From positions 1 through 13,051 of the forward strand of contig PEWA01000041.1 of NCBI GenBank assembly GCA_002780135.1: a stretch of DNA of 13,051 bases. Reading direction: 5' to 3'. This document shows, piece by piece, positions 5,792 to 12,309 of the stretch. Position 1 is the stretch's first letter; the number at the start of each line of letters is the position of its first letter. Both the position numbers and the translations under genes were made by a program. Origin of the DNA: Candidatus Shapirobacteria bacterium CG06_land_8_20_14_3_00_40_12. GTDB lineage: Bacteria > Patescibacteriota > Microgenomatia > UBA12405. Under the pieces are notes generated by a model. That model had not been told where the DNA came from, did no database searches, and saw nothing but the letters and a program-made list of their open reading frames with translations.

Positions 5792-6331
5792 CTATAGGTG
5801 CCAGTAAACATTATCAGGAACTACTTTAAATCCATAATACCCGACCTCTTTCCATAAATCTGCATTTTCTTCAGTAACATCATAAACGACAAGTTTGTCC
5901 AGCGTAAAAAATTCTTTATTTAGGGGCTTTAGGCTTTTAATTATGTTTAATTTATCATCTAATGGTAATTCGCCATAAACTATACTTAGATGGGGCATAA
6001 AAGGTTCCTCTTTGTGTTCAAAGATTTGATTTGCCTTATTGTGTGCTTTTAATAACTCTTGTGTTTTTAAAACTGTTATATATAAACTTCTATACCTTCT
6101 GTCAGAATATCCAAGTTCCATAAATTTTGTTTTTGTTGGTTTGAGCCATTTTATAAGTTCATTTGTAAAGGAGAGTACCTCTTTTTCTTTCAGTTCCAGG
6201 TGTTTGATTAAAGTGACGTGGGGCTTAAATTCTTGTGTACGATAAGAAGATGCTATGCCCGATATTATTTTTTGATATTTCTTGTTTATGCTCTCTTCTG
6301 GCAAGAACCATAAACTATATATTCTCTTCAT
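5792..6331 (-). CDS. 2H phosphoesterase superfamily protein (2'-5' RNA ligase / cyclic phosphodiesterase-like)
   Basis: The protein has 179 residues with two histidine motifs that define the 2H fold: PHVT (H38-V-T40) and MPHLS (H114-L-S116), the second followed by VYGEL. The family hydrolyses 2',3'-cyclic phosphates or 2'-5' linkages in RNA and nucleotides, and some members act in tRNA splicing product processing. The opening (MKRIYSLWFLPEE) resembles the CPDase-type branch. Both HxT/S motifs are intact, so an active enzyme is likely; the substrate is unknown. I chose the ATG at 6331 over 6352, because an extended -10 (TGG TATTAT) lies 11 nt upstream of it and the longer start falls within that promoter. 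AT content is higher than in the core genes, which may reflect later acquisition. Confidence 0.85.
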   Translation of the reverse strand: MKRIYSLWFLPEESINKKYQKIISGIASSYRTQEFKPHVTLIKHLELKEKEVLSFTNELIKWLKPTKTKFMELGYSDRRYRSLYITVLKTQELLKAHNKANQIFEHKEEPFMPHLSIVYGELPLDDKLNIIKSLKPLNKEFFTLDKLVVYDVTEENADLWKEVGYYGFKVVPDNVYWHL

Positions 6332-6342
6332 TAATAACTGAA

Positions 6343-6351
6343 ATAATACCA
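6343..6351 (-). promoter_or_regulatory. Extended -10 promoter of the 2H phosphoesterase gene
   Basis: TGG followed by TATTAT (6348-6343) on the minus strand fits the TGn-TATnnT extended -10, with 11 nt to the ATG at 6331. No -35 is seen, as is common for extended -10 promoters. Confidence 0.45.
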
Positions 6352-6387
6352 TCTTAGGCTCTTCCGCGGGTCCAAAGGGATTTCCGA

Positions 6388-6651
6388 CTATTCCTTACTC
6401 CCAAAATATCTACTCAACATCGAACTCAAGTTTTTTCTCCCCCAACCGGATTTTAAATAAACTTCTCTTCTCTTTGCGTCAACCCGATTAAGATATCCCT
6501 CGAAATGAATCAATCGATAAGGGGCAAACGGTTTCGTCGCCTGATTTTTACCTTTATTATGGCTATTTACTCGTTTTTTTAAATCAGAAGTATACCCAAC
6601 GTACAAATTCCCGTTCTTTAGACTCTGCAAAACGTAAGTGTAATAGAACAC
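6388..6651 (-). CDS. GIY-YIG nuclease-fold protein, single domain
   Basis: The protein has 87 residues and is almost entirely a GIY-YIG domain. YTYVLQS (GIY position, Y6), LYVGYTSDLKKRV (YIG position Y17-V-G19, catalytic R27), H31, the metal-binding Glu in RRE (E63) and a late Asn (N74) are all present. It resembles the small stand-alone group (YhbQ/UPF0213-like, often annotated as excinuclease subunit C domain protein), whose DNA or RNA targets are mostly unknown. Start codon is GTG at 6651, with TATAAT 5 nt upstream. It lies immediately next to the three-hairpin element and tRNA-Asp, on the same strand as both. Without an extra DNA-binding domain, a homing endonuclease role is possible but not shown. 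Confidence 0.92.
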   Translation of the reverse strand: MFYYTYVLQSLKNGNLYVGYTSDLKKRVNSHNKGKNQATKPFAPYRLIHFEGYLNRVDAKRREVYLKSGWGRKNLSSMLSRYFGSKE

Positions 6652-6656
6652 ACCTT

Positions 6657-6662
6657 ATTATA
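6657..6662 (-). promoter_or_regulatory. -10 box of the GIY-YIG gene
   Basis: TATAAT on the minus strand lies 5 nt before the GTG start, which predicts a leaderless message. TTTACA at 6687-6682 is a possible -35 but with a long 19-nt spacer, and it lies inside hairpin A of the adjacent element. AAGG next to the GTG is too close to serve as a normal ribosome site. Confidence 0.5.
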
Positions 6663-6667
6663 TGGCG

Positions 6668-6795
6668 GCAACGTACGATTTTGTAAACAAAAACTACGTT
6701 CCAGCAGCGTTTAGATTAAAGGGCGAGACGTAATGAATTACATTGTAATTCAAACGTCTCAGCAACGTAAGTTTACGAAGTAAACTGTACGTTGC
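6668..6795. repeat. Three-hairpin element with terminal inverted repeats, next to tRNA-Asp
   Basis: The 128-bp block is bounded by perfect 9-bp inverted repeats, GCAACGTAC (6668-6676) and GTACGTTGC (6787-6795). Inside it folds into three hairpins. Hairpin A (6670-6700) pairs AACGTA with TACGTT, and inside that GATTTTG with CAAAAAC (one mismatch). Hairpin B (6725-6760) pairs GAGACGT with ACGTCTC, with an inner TGAATTAC/GTAATTCA stem and ATT loop. Hairpin C (6762-6795) pairs GCAACGTA with TACGTTGC and AGTTTAC with GTAAACT, with a GAA loop and one bulged G. A and C share GCAACGTA, GTAAAC and TACGTT and look like diverged copies. The last base is also the discriminator base of tRNA-Asp. No T-tract follows, so it is not a simple intrinsic terminator. 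It could be a REP/MITE-like unit or a structured RNA. Confidence 0.7.
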
Positions 6796-6868
6796 GGGCC
6801 CGATGGGATTTGAACCCACGATCTTCCGCGTGACAGGCGGATGTGCTAGACCGCTGCACCACGAGCCC
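6795..6868 (-). tRNA. tRNA-Asp (anticodon GTC)
   Basis: The 74-nt cloverleaf has acceptor GGGCTCG/CGGGCCC (one G-T pair), D-stem GTGC/GCAC, anticodon stem TCCGC/GCGGA with loop CTGTCAC (anticodon GTC), T-stem GTGGG/CCCAT and a standard TTCAAAT T-loop. The discriminator is G, as normal for Asp. CCA is not encoded. Unlike the other three tRNAs here, position 55 is the usual T. It is flanked by the three-hairpin element at its 3' end and by lemA, divergent, at its 5' end. Confidence 0.96.
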
Positions 6869-6919
6869 AAGTCTGTCTGCTACTATACCAAAGTTTACCC
6901 AAACTCACAACGAAAAGAG

Positions 6920-6928
6920 TGATATAAT
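6920..6928 (+). promoter_or_regulatory. Extended -10 promoter of lemA-htpX
   Basis: TGATATAAT (TATAAT at 6923-6928) is an ideal extended -10. The lemA ATG is 24 nt downstream, giving a leader of about 18 nt that contains no purine-rich ribosome site. No -35 is evident at 16-18 nt. Confidence 0.65.
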
Positions 6929-6952
6929 TTTCTGTTAACGATTAATTAATAT

Positions 6953-7534
6953 ATGTGGATAATCCTTATTGTCTTAGCTGTTTTGATCCTCTATCTTATT
7001 GGCTTTTTTAATTCTCTTAAAACTCTTCAAGTTAGAATCACTGCTTCTATTCAGGAAATTGGCAATCAATTAAAGCGTCAATCCAACCTAATTCCCAACC
7101 TGGTTGAATCGGTTAAAGGCTTCATGAAACATGAAAAGGGAATTTTTGCCGAATTAGCTGAAGCCCGTAAACTTATTGAAAAGGCCATTGATTCCAACAA
7201 TCCCAAGGCCATCGACACCGCCCAAGCCTATCTGGGTCGAACTCTCCGGTCCTTTAGAATGATTGCCGAATCCAATCCCCAAATCCAATCATCGACTATC
7301 GTCAGTAGTCTCATGGAAGAACTGCGGGACACTGCCGACAAAGTTATGTATGCCCGTAGACTTCTCATCGATCTCTCAGCTGATTTTAATATCAAAATCT
7401 CCACCATTCCCGGACTTTGGATTGCCCCTCTCATGGGCTTTACCGCTCAAAAAGGATTGGATACTCCTATCTCTGGCGAATTTCTGGAGGTATCAGGAGC
7501 TGAAACTAAGAATCCTGAAGTAAAACTTAATTAA
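6953..7534 (+). CDS. lemA: LemA family membrane protein
   Basis: The 193-residue protein has one N-terminal membrane helix (about 2-20, WIILIVLAVLILYLIGFF) and then a helical bundle. NSLKTLQVRITASIQEIGNQLKRQSNLIPNLVESVKGFMKHE is the characteristic LemA start, where the family usually has WxxIDVQLKRRxDLIPNLVxxVKGYxxHE. A second block, FNIKISTIPGLWIAPLMGF, matches the family's NxxxxxFPxxLxAxxxGF. LemA function is unclear; it is often encoded beside HtpX-type proteases or TPM-domain proteins and is placed in the envelope. Here its TAA stop overlaps the htpX ATG by one base (TAATG), so the two are translationally coupled. The extended -10 upstream drives both. The C-terminal tail (EVSGAETKNPEVKLN) is short and polar. 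Confidence 0.95.
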   Translation: MWIILIVLAVLILYLIGFFNSLKTLQVRITASIQEIGNQLKRQSNLIPNLVESVKGFMKHEKGIFAELAEARKLIEKAIDSNNPKAIDTAQAYLGRTLRSFRMIAESNPQIQSSTIVSSLMEELRDTADKVMYARRLLIDLSADFNIKISTIPGLWIAPLMGFTAQKGLDTPISGEFLEVSGAETKNPEVKLN

Positions 7535-8409
7535 TGGTCAACGTCTACAAACAAATTTCCGGTAACAAGCGACGCTCTGCCATCATTATATTTTTATTCG
7601 TCGCCTTTATTATTGGTACTGTCTATTTAATAGCCCAAAGCTACAACTCTCCCGAACTCATTCCTCTAGCCATTATTTTTTCTTCCGGTTCGGCCTTGGT
7701 CGGCTATTTTGCCGGGGATCAAATTGCTCTCAAATTAAATGGTGCCAAACCGGCTACCCGAAAAGAATATTTTGATTTTTACACCGTCACTGAAAATCTG
7801 GCTCTGGCTGCTTCCGTCCCGCCACCTCGGATATTTGTGATTGATTCGGCTGCTCTCAATGCCTTTGCCACTGGCCGCGATCCCACCCATGCTTCCATTT
7901 GTGCCACTACCGGGCTACTCTCCAAACTCAACCGCGCCGAGCTTGAAGGAGTCATCGCCCATGAGTTATCCCACATCAAAAATTTCGACACCCGATTAAT
8001 GACTCTGGTTTCTATTTTAATCGGTACCTTATCTATCTTAACCAATTTAAGTACCCGTCGGCACTTTCTAAACTCCGATAATGACCGTAAAGACAGTGGC
8101 ATTTTAATAATTATCGGTTTCATTCTGATTATCTTTGCCCCGATTATCGCCCAATTGATTCAATTAGCCATTTCCCGCCGCCGGGAATATTTCGCCGATG
8201 CCGGCGCCGTTATGATCACCCGTCAACCGAGTGGACTCATTGGTGCTCTAAAAAAATTAGCAGCCGACCAAAACACTCTAGAGACTGCCTCCACCGCCAC
8301 CGCCTCACTTTACATTTGTAACCCATTTAAAGGCAATAAACTAGCCAGTCTGTTTAGTACCCATCCGCCAATTTCTGATCGTATTACCACCCTTGAAAAA
8401 ATGTTGTAA
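7534..8409 (+). CDS. htpX: HtpX-type membrane zinc metalloprotease (M48)
   Basis: The 291-residue protein follows the HtpX layout. Two N-terminal membrane helices (about 15-35 and 42-60) are followed by a cytosolic catalytic part with HELSH (H143, E144, H147), the zinc site and catalytic Glu. Two more membrane helices (about 154-172 and 190-212) follow, and then REYFADAGAV, with E218 as the third zinc ligand. The C-terminus, LFSTHPPISDRITTLE, is the family's closing motif. HtpX degrades misfolded or damaged inner-membrane proteins and supports membrane quality control alongside FtsH. Length is close to the normal 280-300. The start overlaps the lemA stop (TAATG), and no separate ribosome site is visible. 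All catalytic residues are present, so it is probably active. Confidence 0.96.
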   Translation: MVNVYKQISGNKRRSAIIIFLFVAFIIGTVYLIAQSYNSPELIPLAIIFSSGSALVGYFAGDQIALKLNGAKPATRKEYFDFYTVTENLALAASVPPPRIFVIDSAALNAFATGRDPTHASICATTGLLSKLNRAELEGVIAHELSHIKNFDTRLMTLVSILIGTLSILTNLSTRRHFLNSDNDRKDSGILIIIGFILIIFAPIIAQLIQLAISRRREYFADAGAVMITRQPSGLIGALKKLAADQNTLETASTATASLYICNPFKGNKLASLFSTHPPISDRITTLEKML

Positions 8410-8456
8410 TTACAGCATTTTGTCCGTACAGCCTCTATTTGATCCAGTCTGCTTTA

Positions 8457-8485
8457 TTGATAATTGGGATTACAAAATTGATAAT
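8457..8485 (+). promoter_or_regulatory. dnaE promoter
   Basis: TTGATA (8457-8462), exactly 17 nt, then GATAAT (8480-8485); each matches 5 of 6 consensus positions. The GTG start of dnaE follows after 6 nt, which puts the predicted transcription start on the first base of the start codon. An ATTGATAATT direct repeat (8456-8465 and 8477-8486) spans both boxes. The rest of the 82-bp gap after htpX shows no terminator hairpin that I can see. Confidence 0.65.
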
Positions 8486-8491
8486 TAATTC

Positions 8492-11400
8492 GTGCCCGAC
8501 TTTGTCCATCTTCATCTTCATACCGAATACTCACTTCTCGACGGTTTGACCAAAATCAAAAAACTGGCCACCGCCCTTAAAGATTTTGATATGAAAGCCT
8601 GTGCCATTACCGACCATGGCAATATGTATGGCGCCATCGAATTTTACAAGACCATGACCAAAAATAACATTAAGCCTATTATTGGTTGTGAAGCCTATAT
8701 TTGTCCCGGAAGCCGTCAGAAAAAAACCAGCCAAAACCGCAAAAGTTACCATCTAATCCTTCTGGCCAAAAACTATCGTGGCTACCAAAATTTAATTAAG
8801 ATTGTTTCTATTGGTCACCTTGAAGGTTTTTATTACAAACCCCGAATCGACTGGGAAATATTGGAAAAATACCACCAGGACCTTATTTGTACCAGTGCCT
8901 GTCCCCAAGGAGAAGTTGGATCACTTATTCTAAATAATCAATATGATTCCGCCTGTGACATCGCTAAAAAGTTCCAGCAGCTTTTTGGGACTGATTACTA
9001 TCTGGAAATTCAACGGCATCCGGATGGAGGGAAAGACATTGAAAAATTCGGAGAAGGGATTGTTAAGATTAGCCGGGATCTGGGCATTCCTCTCGTTGCC
9101 ACCAATGATTCTCATTATTTAAAAAAGGAAGAAGCTTTTGCTCAGGATGTTTTGGTAATGATCAACACCCAAACTACTGCTTCTACCCCCAATCGGATGT
9201 CCATGTACGATACCCCCGATTATTACGTTAAAAACCAGAATGAAATGATTTCCCTCTACCCCGACCTCCCTGATGCTATCAAAAACACCGAAAAAATTTC
9301 GGATATGTGTAATTTGGAAATCGAACTGGGCAAGTGGTTTTTCCCCAAATTTAAACTACCACCCAAAACTAATGCCGAAGAATATCTAAGAAAGATCACC
9401 CAAATTCACGCTAAAGATTATTTTGGCAAAATAACCCCTGAAATAAAAAACCGTCTTGATTACGAACTGGGTGTGATATGCCCCAAGGGTTATGCCCCCT
9501 ATTTTCTGATCATGAAAGATTTTATCGAGTGGTGTGAGCAAAATGACACTCCCACCAATACCCGAGGTTCTGCTTCCGGTTCCCTTGTTTCCTTCGTTTT
9601 AGGTATCACTTCCGTTGATCCTTTGGTTTACCAACTCCCTTTTGAACGTTTTTTAAACAAAGATCGTCCTTCCCCTCCGGATATCGACTTAGACGTCGCC
9701 GACGACCAACGCCAGGAAATGCTTTACCATATCAGCGATAAATACGGGGCTGACGCCGTCGCTCAAATTTGCACCTTTGGTCGAATGATGGCCCGAGGGG
9801 CTGTCCGGGATACCGCCCGAGCTCTTGGTTATGAATATGCTGTCGGTGACAAAATCAGCAAACTTATTCCTCTCGGATCTCAGGGTTTTCCCATGTCCAT
9901 TGATAAAGCCCTAAACACCACCCCTGAGCTTCAGATGATGTTTGACACCGATCCTGATGCTAAAAAAATTCTGTCAACCGCCAAGCAAATCGAAGGTTGT
10001 GCTCGTCATATCTCGATTCACGCCTGTGGTTTGGTTATTTCTCCCACCACTATCAATGATTTTTGTCCGACCCAAACCGAAACCGGTGGCGATAAACCCA
10101 TTACCCAATATGAATTTCATGCCTGCGAAGACATCGGCCTTATCAAATACGATATCTTGGGAATTAGAAACCTTTCATTTCTTCGACAGGCAGTCATAAA
10201 TGTCCGCAAAATCAAAAAAATTGATATTAACCTCCGCAAAATTTCCCTTGATGATAAGAAAACTTTTGACATGCTTTCCCGGGGAGACACCATGGGTGTC
10301 TTTCAACTCGGCGGCGAGGGAATGACCAAATGGCTAAAAGAATTAAAGCCCAACCGGGTCGAAGACCTTATGGCTATGGTTGCTCTTTATCGACCCGGAC
10401 CTATGGCTATTATTCCCGAATATATTGCCCGCAAAAATGATCCGAAAAAAATCTCTTACTTTGACCCCAAAATGGAAAAGTTTTTAAACAAATCCTATGG
10501 ACTTTTGGTTTATCAAGACGACTGTCTTTACACTGCCATCGAGCTTGCCGGTTACGATTGGGTGACGGTTGATAAATTCCGTAAAGCTATCGGTAAAAAA
10601 ATACCTGAAGAAATGAATGCTCAAAAAGAAAAATTTATTGAGGGTTGTGTCAAAAATGGCTATACCAAAGAAAAAGCCGAAGAAATCTTTGGCTACATCG
10701 AACCATTCACCTCCTACGGCTTCAACAAAGCCCACGCCGCTTCTTATGGCATGCTGGCCTATCGTACTGCCTACATGAAAGCCAATTATCCAGTTGAGTA
10801 CATGTGTGCTCTCTTAACCGCTGAAGCCAACGACTCAGAAAAAGTTAGTGCCGGTATTGAAGAGTGTCGACATCTGGGTATTGTCGTCTCTCCGCCGGAT
10901 ATCAATCTCTCCCAAAAAGGTTTTGAAATGGAAGAAAACTCAGAGTCTCTGGAGAAAATGTCCATCCGTATCGGTCTTTCGGCTATCAAAAACGTTGGTG
11001 ATGTTGCCATCGATCTGATTCTCAAAGAACGCAATATTAAAGGTGTATTTAAAAACTTTTCCGATTTTTGTCTCAGAGTCAGTGGTCAAAAAGTTAATAA
11101 AAAGGTTTTAGAAAGTCTTATTAAAGTTGGTACTTTTGATAAATTTGCCGAAAGAAACGCCATTTTGGCCGGATTAGAAATTATTCGAAGTAGCTGTGAT
11201 CGAATCACCTCCAAAAGAAGCAACGGTCAGTTTGGACTCTTTGACGGCAGTGAGGAAAAAGGACAACAGGCTATTGTCGATAAATTCCCATCTGTTTCTG
11301 CCATGACTGAAAAAGATAGGTTGGATCAAGAAAAACAACTTCTCGGGATCTACGTTACCGAAAATCCGATTTCCAAAATACTGCTGCCTTTCCGTCAAGC

Positions 11401-11905
11401 CTCTCTTCCTAAAATTAGTGAAATATTAAATCGCGAAGATAACCTGACTGTTAAGTTTGTCGGCGTTGTCACCCGCTTCAAAGTAATTCGTACCAAAAAA
11501 GACAACTCACCCATGGCTTTTGTGACGATAAGTGACGAAAGTGGAGAGATTGAAGCGGTAGTCTTCCCTAAAGCCTACCAAAACCATTTGTCACTACTAA
11601 AGGACAATCAAGCCGTCTATATCGAAGGTAAAACCAATTCGCGAAACGACACCAAATCTGTTTTAATCGATCTTCTGGCTGGAAATCTTCCCGATACGGT
11701 TAAGAAATTTGACTTTATCATTGAAGTTCCTCAGGGTTCCAGTCAGAACCAGTTAATGGAACTAAATCGTCTATTAAAAGATAATCCCAATGGTCACCGC
11801 GGATTAATAATTCTGCCAAACGGCAAACAAATACCGCTTTCCTATGGTGTTAAATACAGCCAAAAACTCCAACAAGAAATTGACTCTATCCTCAACTCAA
11901 GATAA
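8492..11905 (+). CDS. dnaE: DNA polymerase III alpha subunit, DnaE type, with intact PHP site
   Basis: This 1137-residue protein is the replicative polymerase, copying the chromosome with the sliding clamp. The order is PHP domain (1-~270), palm/thumb with catalytic PDIDLD (D397, D399 and D401), fingers, (HhH)2 region, an internal clamp-binding motif QFGLF (913-917), an OB fold (about 970-1050, VKFVGVVTRF...) and a short C-terminal domain. All nine PHP metal ligands known from proofreading DnaE1 proteins have counterparts: H8, H10, D17, H42, E67, H87, C137, D206 and H208. It may therefore carry its own 3'-5' exonuclease. YGFNKAHAASYG is uninterrupted, so there is no intein. The start is GTG at 8492, supported by the consensus promoter 6 nt upstream and by the family N-terminus DFVHLHLHTEYSLLDG. 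Confidence 0.98.
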   Translation: MPDFVHLHLHTEYSLLDGLTKIKKLATALKDFDMKACAITDHGNMYGAIEFYKTMTKNNIKPIIGCEAYICPGSRQKKTSQNRKSYHLILLAKNYRGYQNLIKIVSIGHLEGFYYKPRIDWEILEKYHQDLICTSACPQGEVGSLILNNQYDSACDIAKKFQQLFGTDYYLEIQRHPDGGKDIEKFGEGIVKISRDLGIPLVATNDSHYLKKEEAFAQDVLVMINTQTTASTPNRMSMYDTPDYYVKNQNEMISLYPDLPDAIKNTEKISDMCNLEIELGKWFFPKFKLPPKTNAEEYLRKITQIHAKDYFGKITPEIKNRLDYELGVICPKGYAPYFLIMKDFIEWCEQNDTPTNTRGSASGSLVSFVLGITSVDPLVYQLPFERFLNKDRPSPPDIDLDVADDQRQEMLYHISDKYGADAVAQICTFGRMMARGAVRDTARALGYEYAVGDKISKLIPLGSQGFPMSIDKALNTTPELQMMFDTDPDAKKILSTAKQIEGCARHISIHACGLVISPTTINDFCPTQTETGGDKPITQYEFHACEDIGLIKYDILGIRNLSFLRQAVINVRKIKKIDINLRKISLDDKKTFDMLSRGDTMGVFQLGGEGMTKWLKELKPNRVEDLMAMVALYRPGPMAIIPEYIARKNDPKKISYFDPKMEKFLNKSYGLLVYQDDCLYTAIELAGYDWVTVDKFRKAIGKKIPEEMNAQKEKFIEGCVKNGYTKEKAEEIFGYIEPFTSYGFNKAHAASYGMLAYRTAYMKANYPVEYMCALLTAEANDSEKVSAGIEECRHLGIVVSPPDINLSQKGFEMEENSESLEKMSIRIGLSAIKNVGDVAIDLILKERNIKGVFKNFSDFCLRVSGQKVNKKVLESLIKVGTFDKFAERNAILAGLEIIRSSCDRITSKRSNGQFGLFDGSEEKGQQAIVDKFPSVSAMTEKDRLDQEKQLLGIYVTENPISKILLPFRQASLPKISEILNREDNLTVKFVGVVTRFKVIRTKKDNSPMAFVTISDESGEIEAVVFPKAYQNHLSLLKDNQAVYIEGKTNSRNDTKSVLIDLLAGNLPDTVKKFDFIIEVPQGSSQNQLMELNRLLKDNPNGHRGLIILPNGKQIPLSYGVKYSQKLQQEIDSILNSR

Positions 11906-11908
11906 AAT
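11880..11908 (+). promoter_or_regulatory. rplS promoter inside the 3' end of dnaE
   Basis: TTGACT (11880-11885), 17 nt, TAAAAT (11903-11908), then 11 nt to the rplS ATG. The -35 is identical to that of the LysM gene. The -10 includes the dnaE stop codon. It could drive rplS, tRNA-Lys and lgt as one unit. Confidence 0.55.
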
Positions 11909-11919
11909 ACCCTACTACT

Positions 11920-12231
11920 ATGGCGCTAACATTTACTCATAAAGATCTAGAGTTCGGCATTGGCGATACCGTCAAGGTCAATTACAAAATCAGAGAAAAA
12001 GATAAAGAAAGAGTTCAGGCTTTTGACGGAGTTATTTTGGCCATCAAAGGTCAGGGTGACAGTAAAACCTTTCTGGTTGCCAAAAATGCCACTGATGGAA
12101 TCAGGGTAGAACGTATTTTCCCAATTTCTTCTCCTTGGATTGATTCCATCAAAAAGATTCGTTCTCCCAAAACCAAAATCCGTCGGGCCAAGCTCTATTT
12201 CCTGCGCAAACCACACGCCAGAGCTATCTAA
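11920..12231 (+). CDS. rplS: 50S ribosomal protein L19
   Basis: The 103-residue protein matches L19 throughout. FGIGDTVKVNYKIREKDKERVQAFDGVILAIKGQG is the conserved N-terminal core, followed by RVERIFPISSPWIDSIKKI and the terminal RRAKLYFLR block. L19 sits at the 30S/50S interface and helps form an intersubunit bridge. It is slightly shorter than the usual ~115 because the basic C-terminal tail after LRKPHARAI is trimmed. The gene lies 14 bp after dnaE with its own predicted promoter. The stop codon is followed after 5 nt by tRNA-Lys, so the ribosomal protein mRNA and the tRNA precursor very likely share a transcript. No Shine-Dalgarno site is visible (CCCTACTACT precedes the ATG). Confidence 0.97.
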   Translation: MALTFTHKDLEFGIGDTVKVNYKIREKDKERVQAFDGVILAIKGQGDSKTFLVAKNATDGIRVERIFPISSPWIDSIKKIRSPKTKIRRAKLYFLRKPHARAI

Positions 12232-12236
12232 TAACC

Positions 12237-12308
12237 GGGTCCTTAGCTCAGTGGTAGAGCAGCTGCCTTTTAAGCAGTTGGTCGCGAGTCCGATCCTCGC
12301 AGGGCCCA
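12237..12308 (+). tRNA. tRNA-Lys (anticodon TTT)
   Basis: The 72-nt cloverleaf has acceptor GGGTCCT/AGGGCCC (one G-T pair), D-stem GCTC/GAGC with a GG-containing loop, anticodon stem GCTGC/GCAGT with loop CTTTTAA (anticodon TTT), variable TGGTC, and T-stem GCGAG/CTCGC with loop TCCGATC. The discriminator is A. CCA is not encoded; a CATG follows, where the ATG is the start of lgt. T-loop position 55 is C (base 12290), as in tRNA-Thr and tRNA-Gly of this window. It sits between rplS and lgt, 5 bp and 1 bp away. Confidence 0.96.
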
Positions 12309-12309
12309 C

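Noticed and set aside
6661..6800. CRISPR array in the hairpin-rich block
   Set aside because: There are no evenly spaced identical repeats with variable spacers; the repeats are inverted, differ between hairpins and number only three.
7779..8123. 114-codon minus-strand frame inside htpX
   Set aside because: It is antisense to the conserved HELSH region; basic, low-information residues with no promoter or family pattern.
10690..10760. Possible intein in dnaE at the YGFNKAHAASYG site
   Set aside because: The motif is continuous and the protein has the normal length, so there is no intein.
11947..12309. 120-codon minus-strand frame over rplS and tRNA-Lys
   Set aside because: It is antisense to a ribosomal protein and runs through a complete tRNA gene, so it cannot be a real protein gene.
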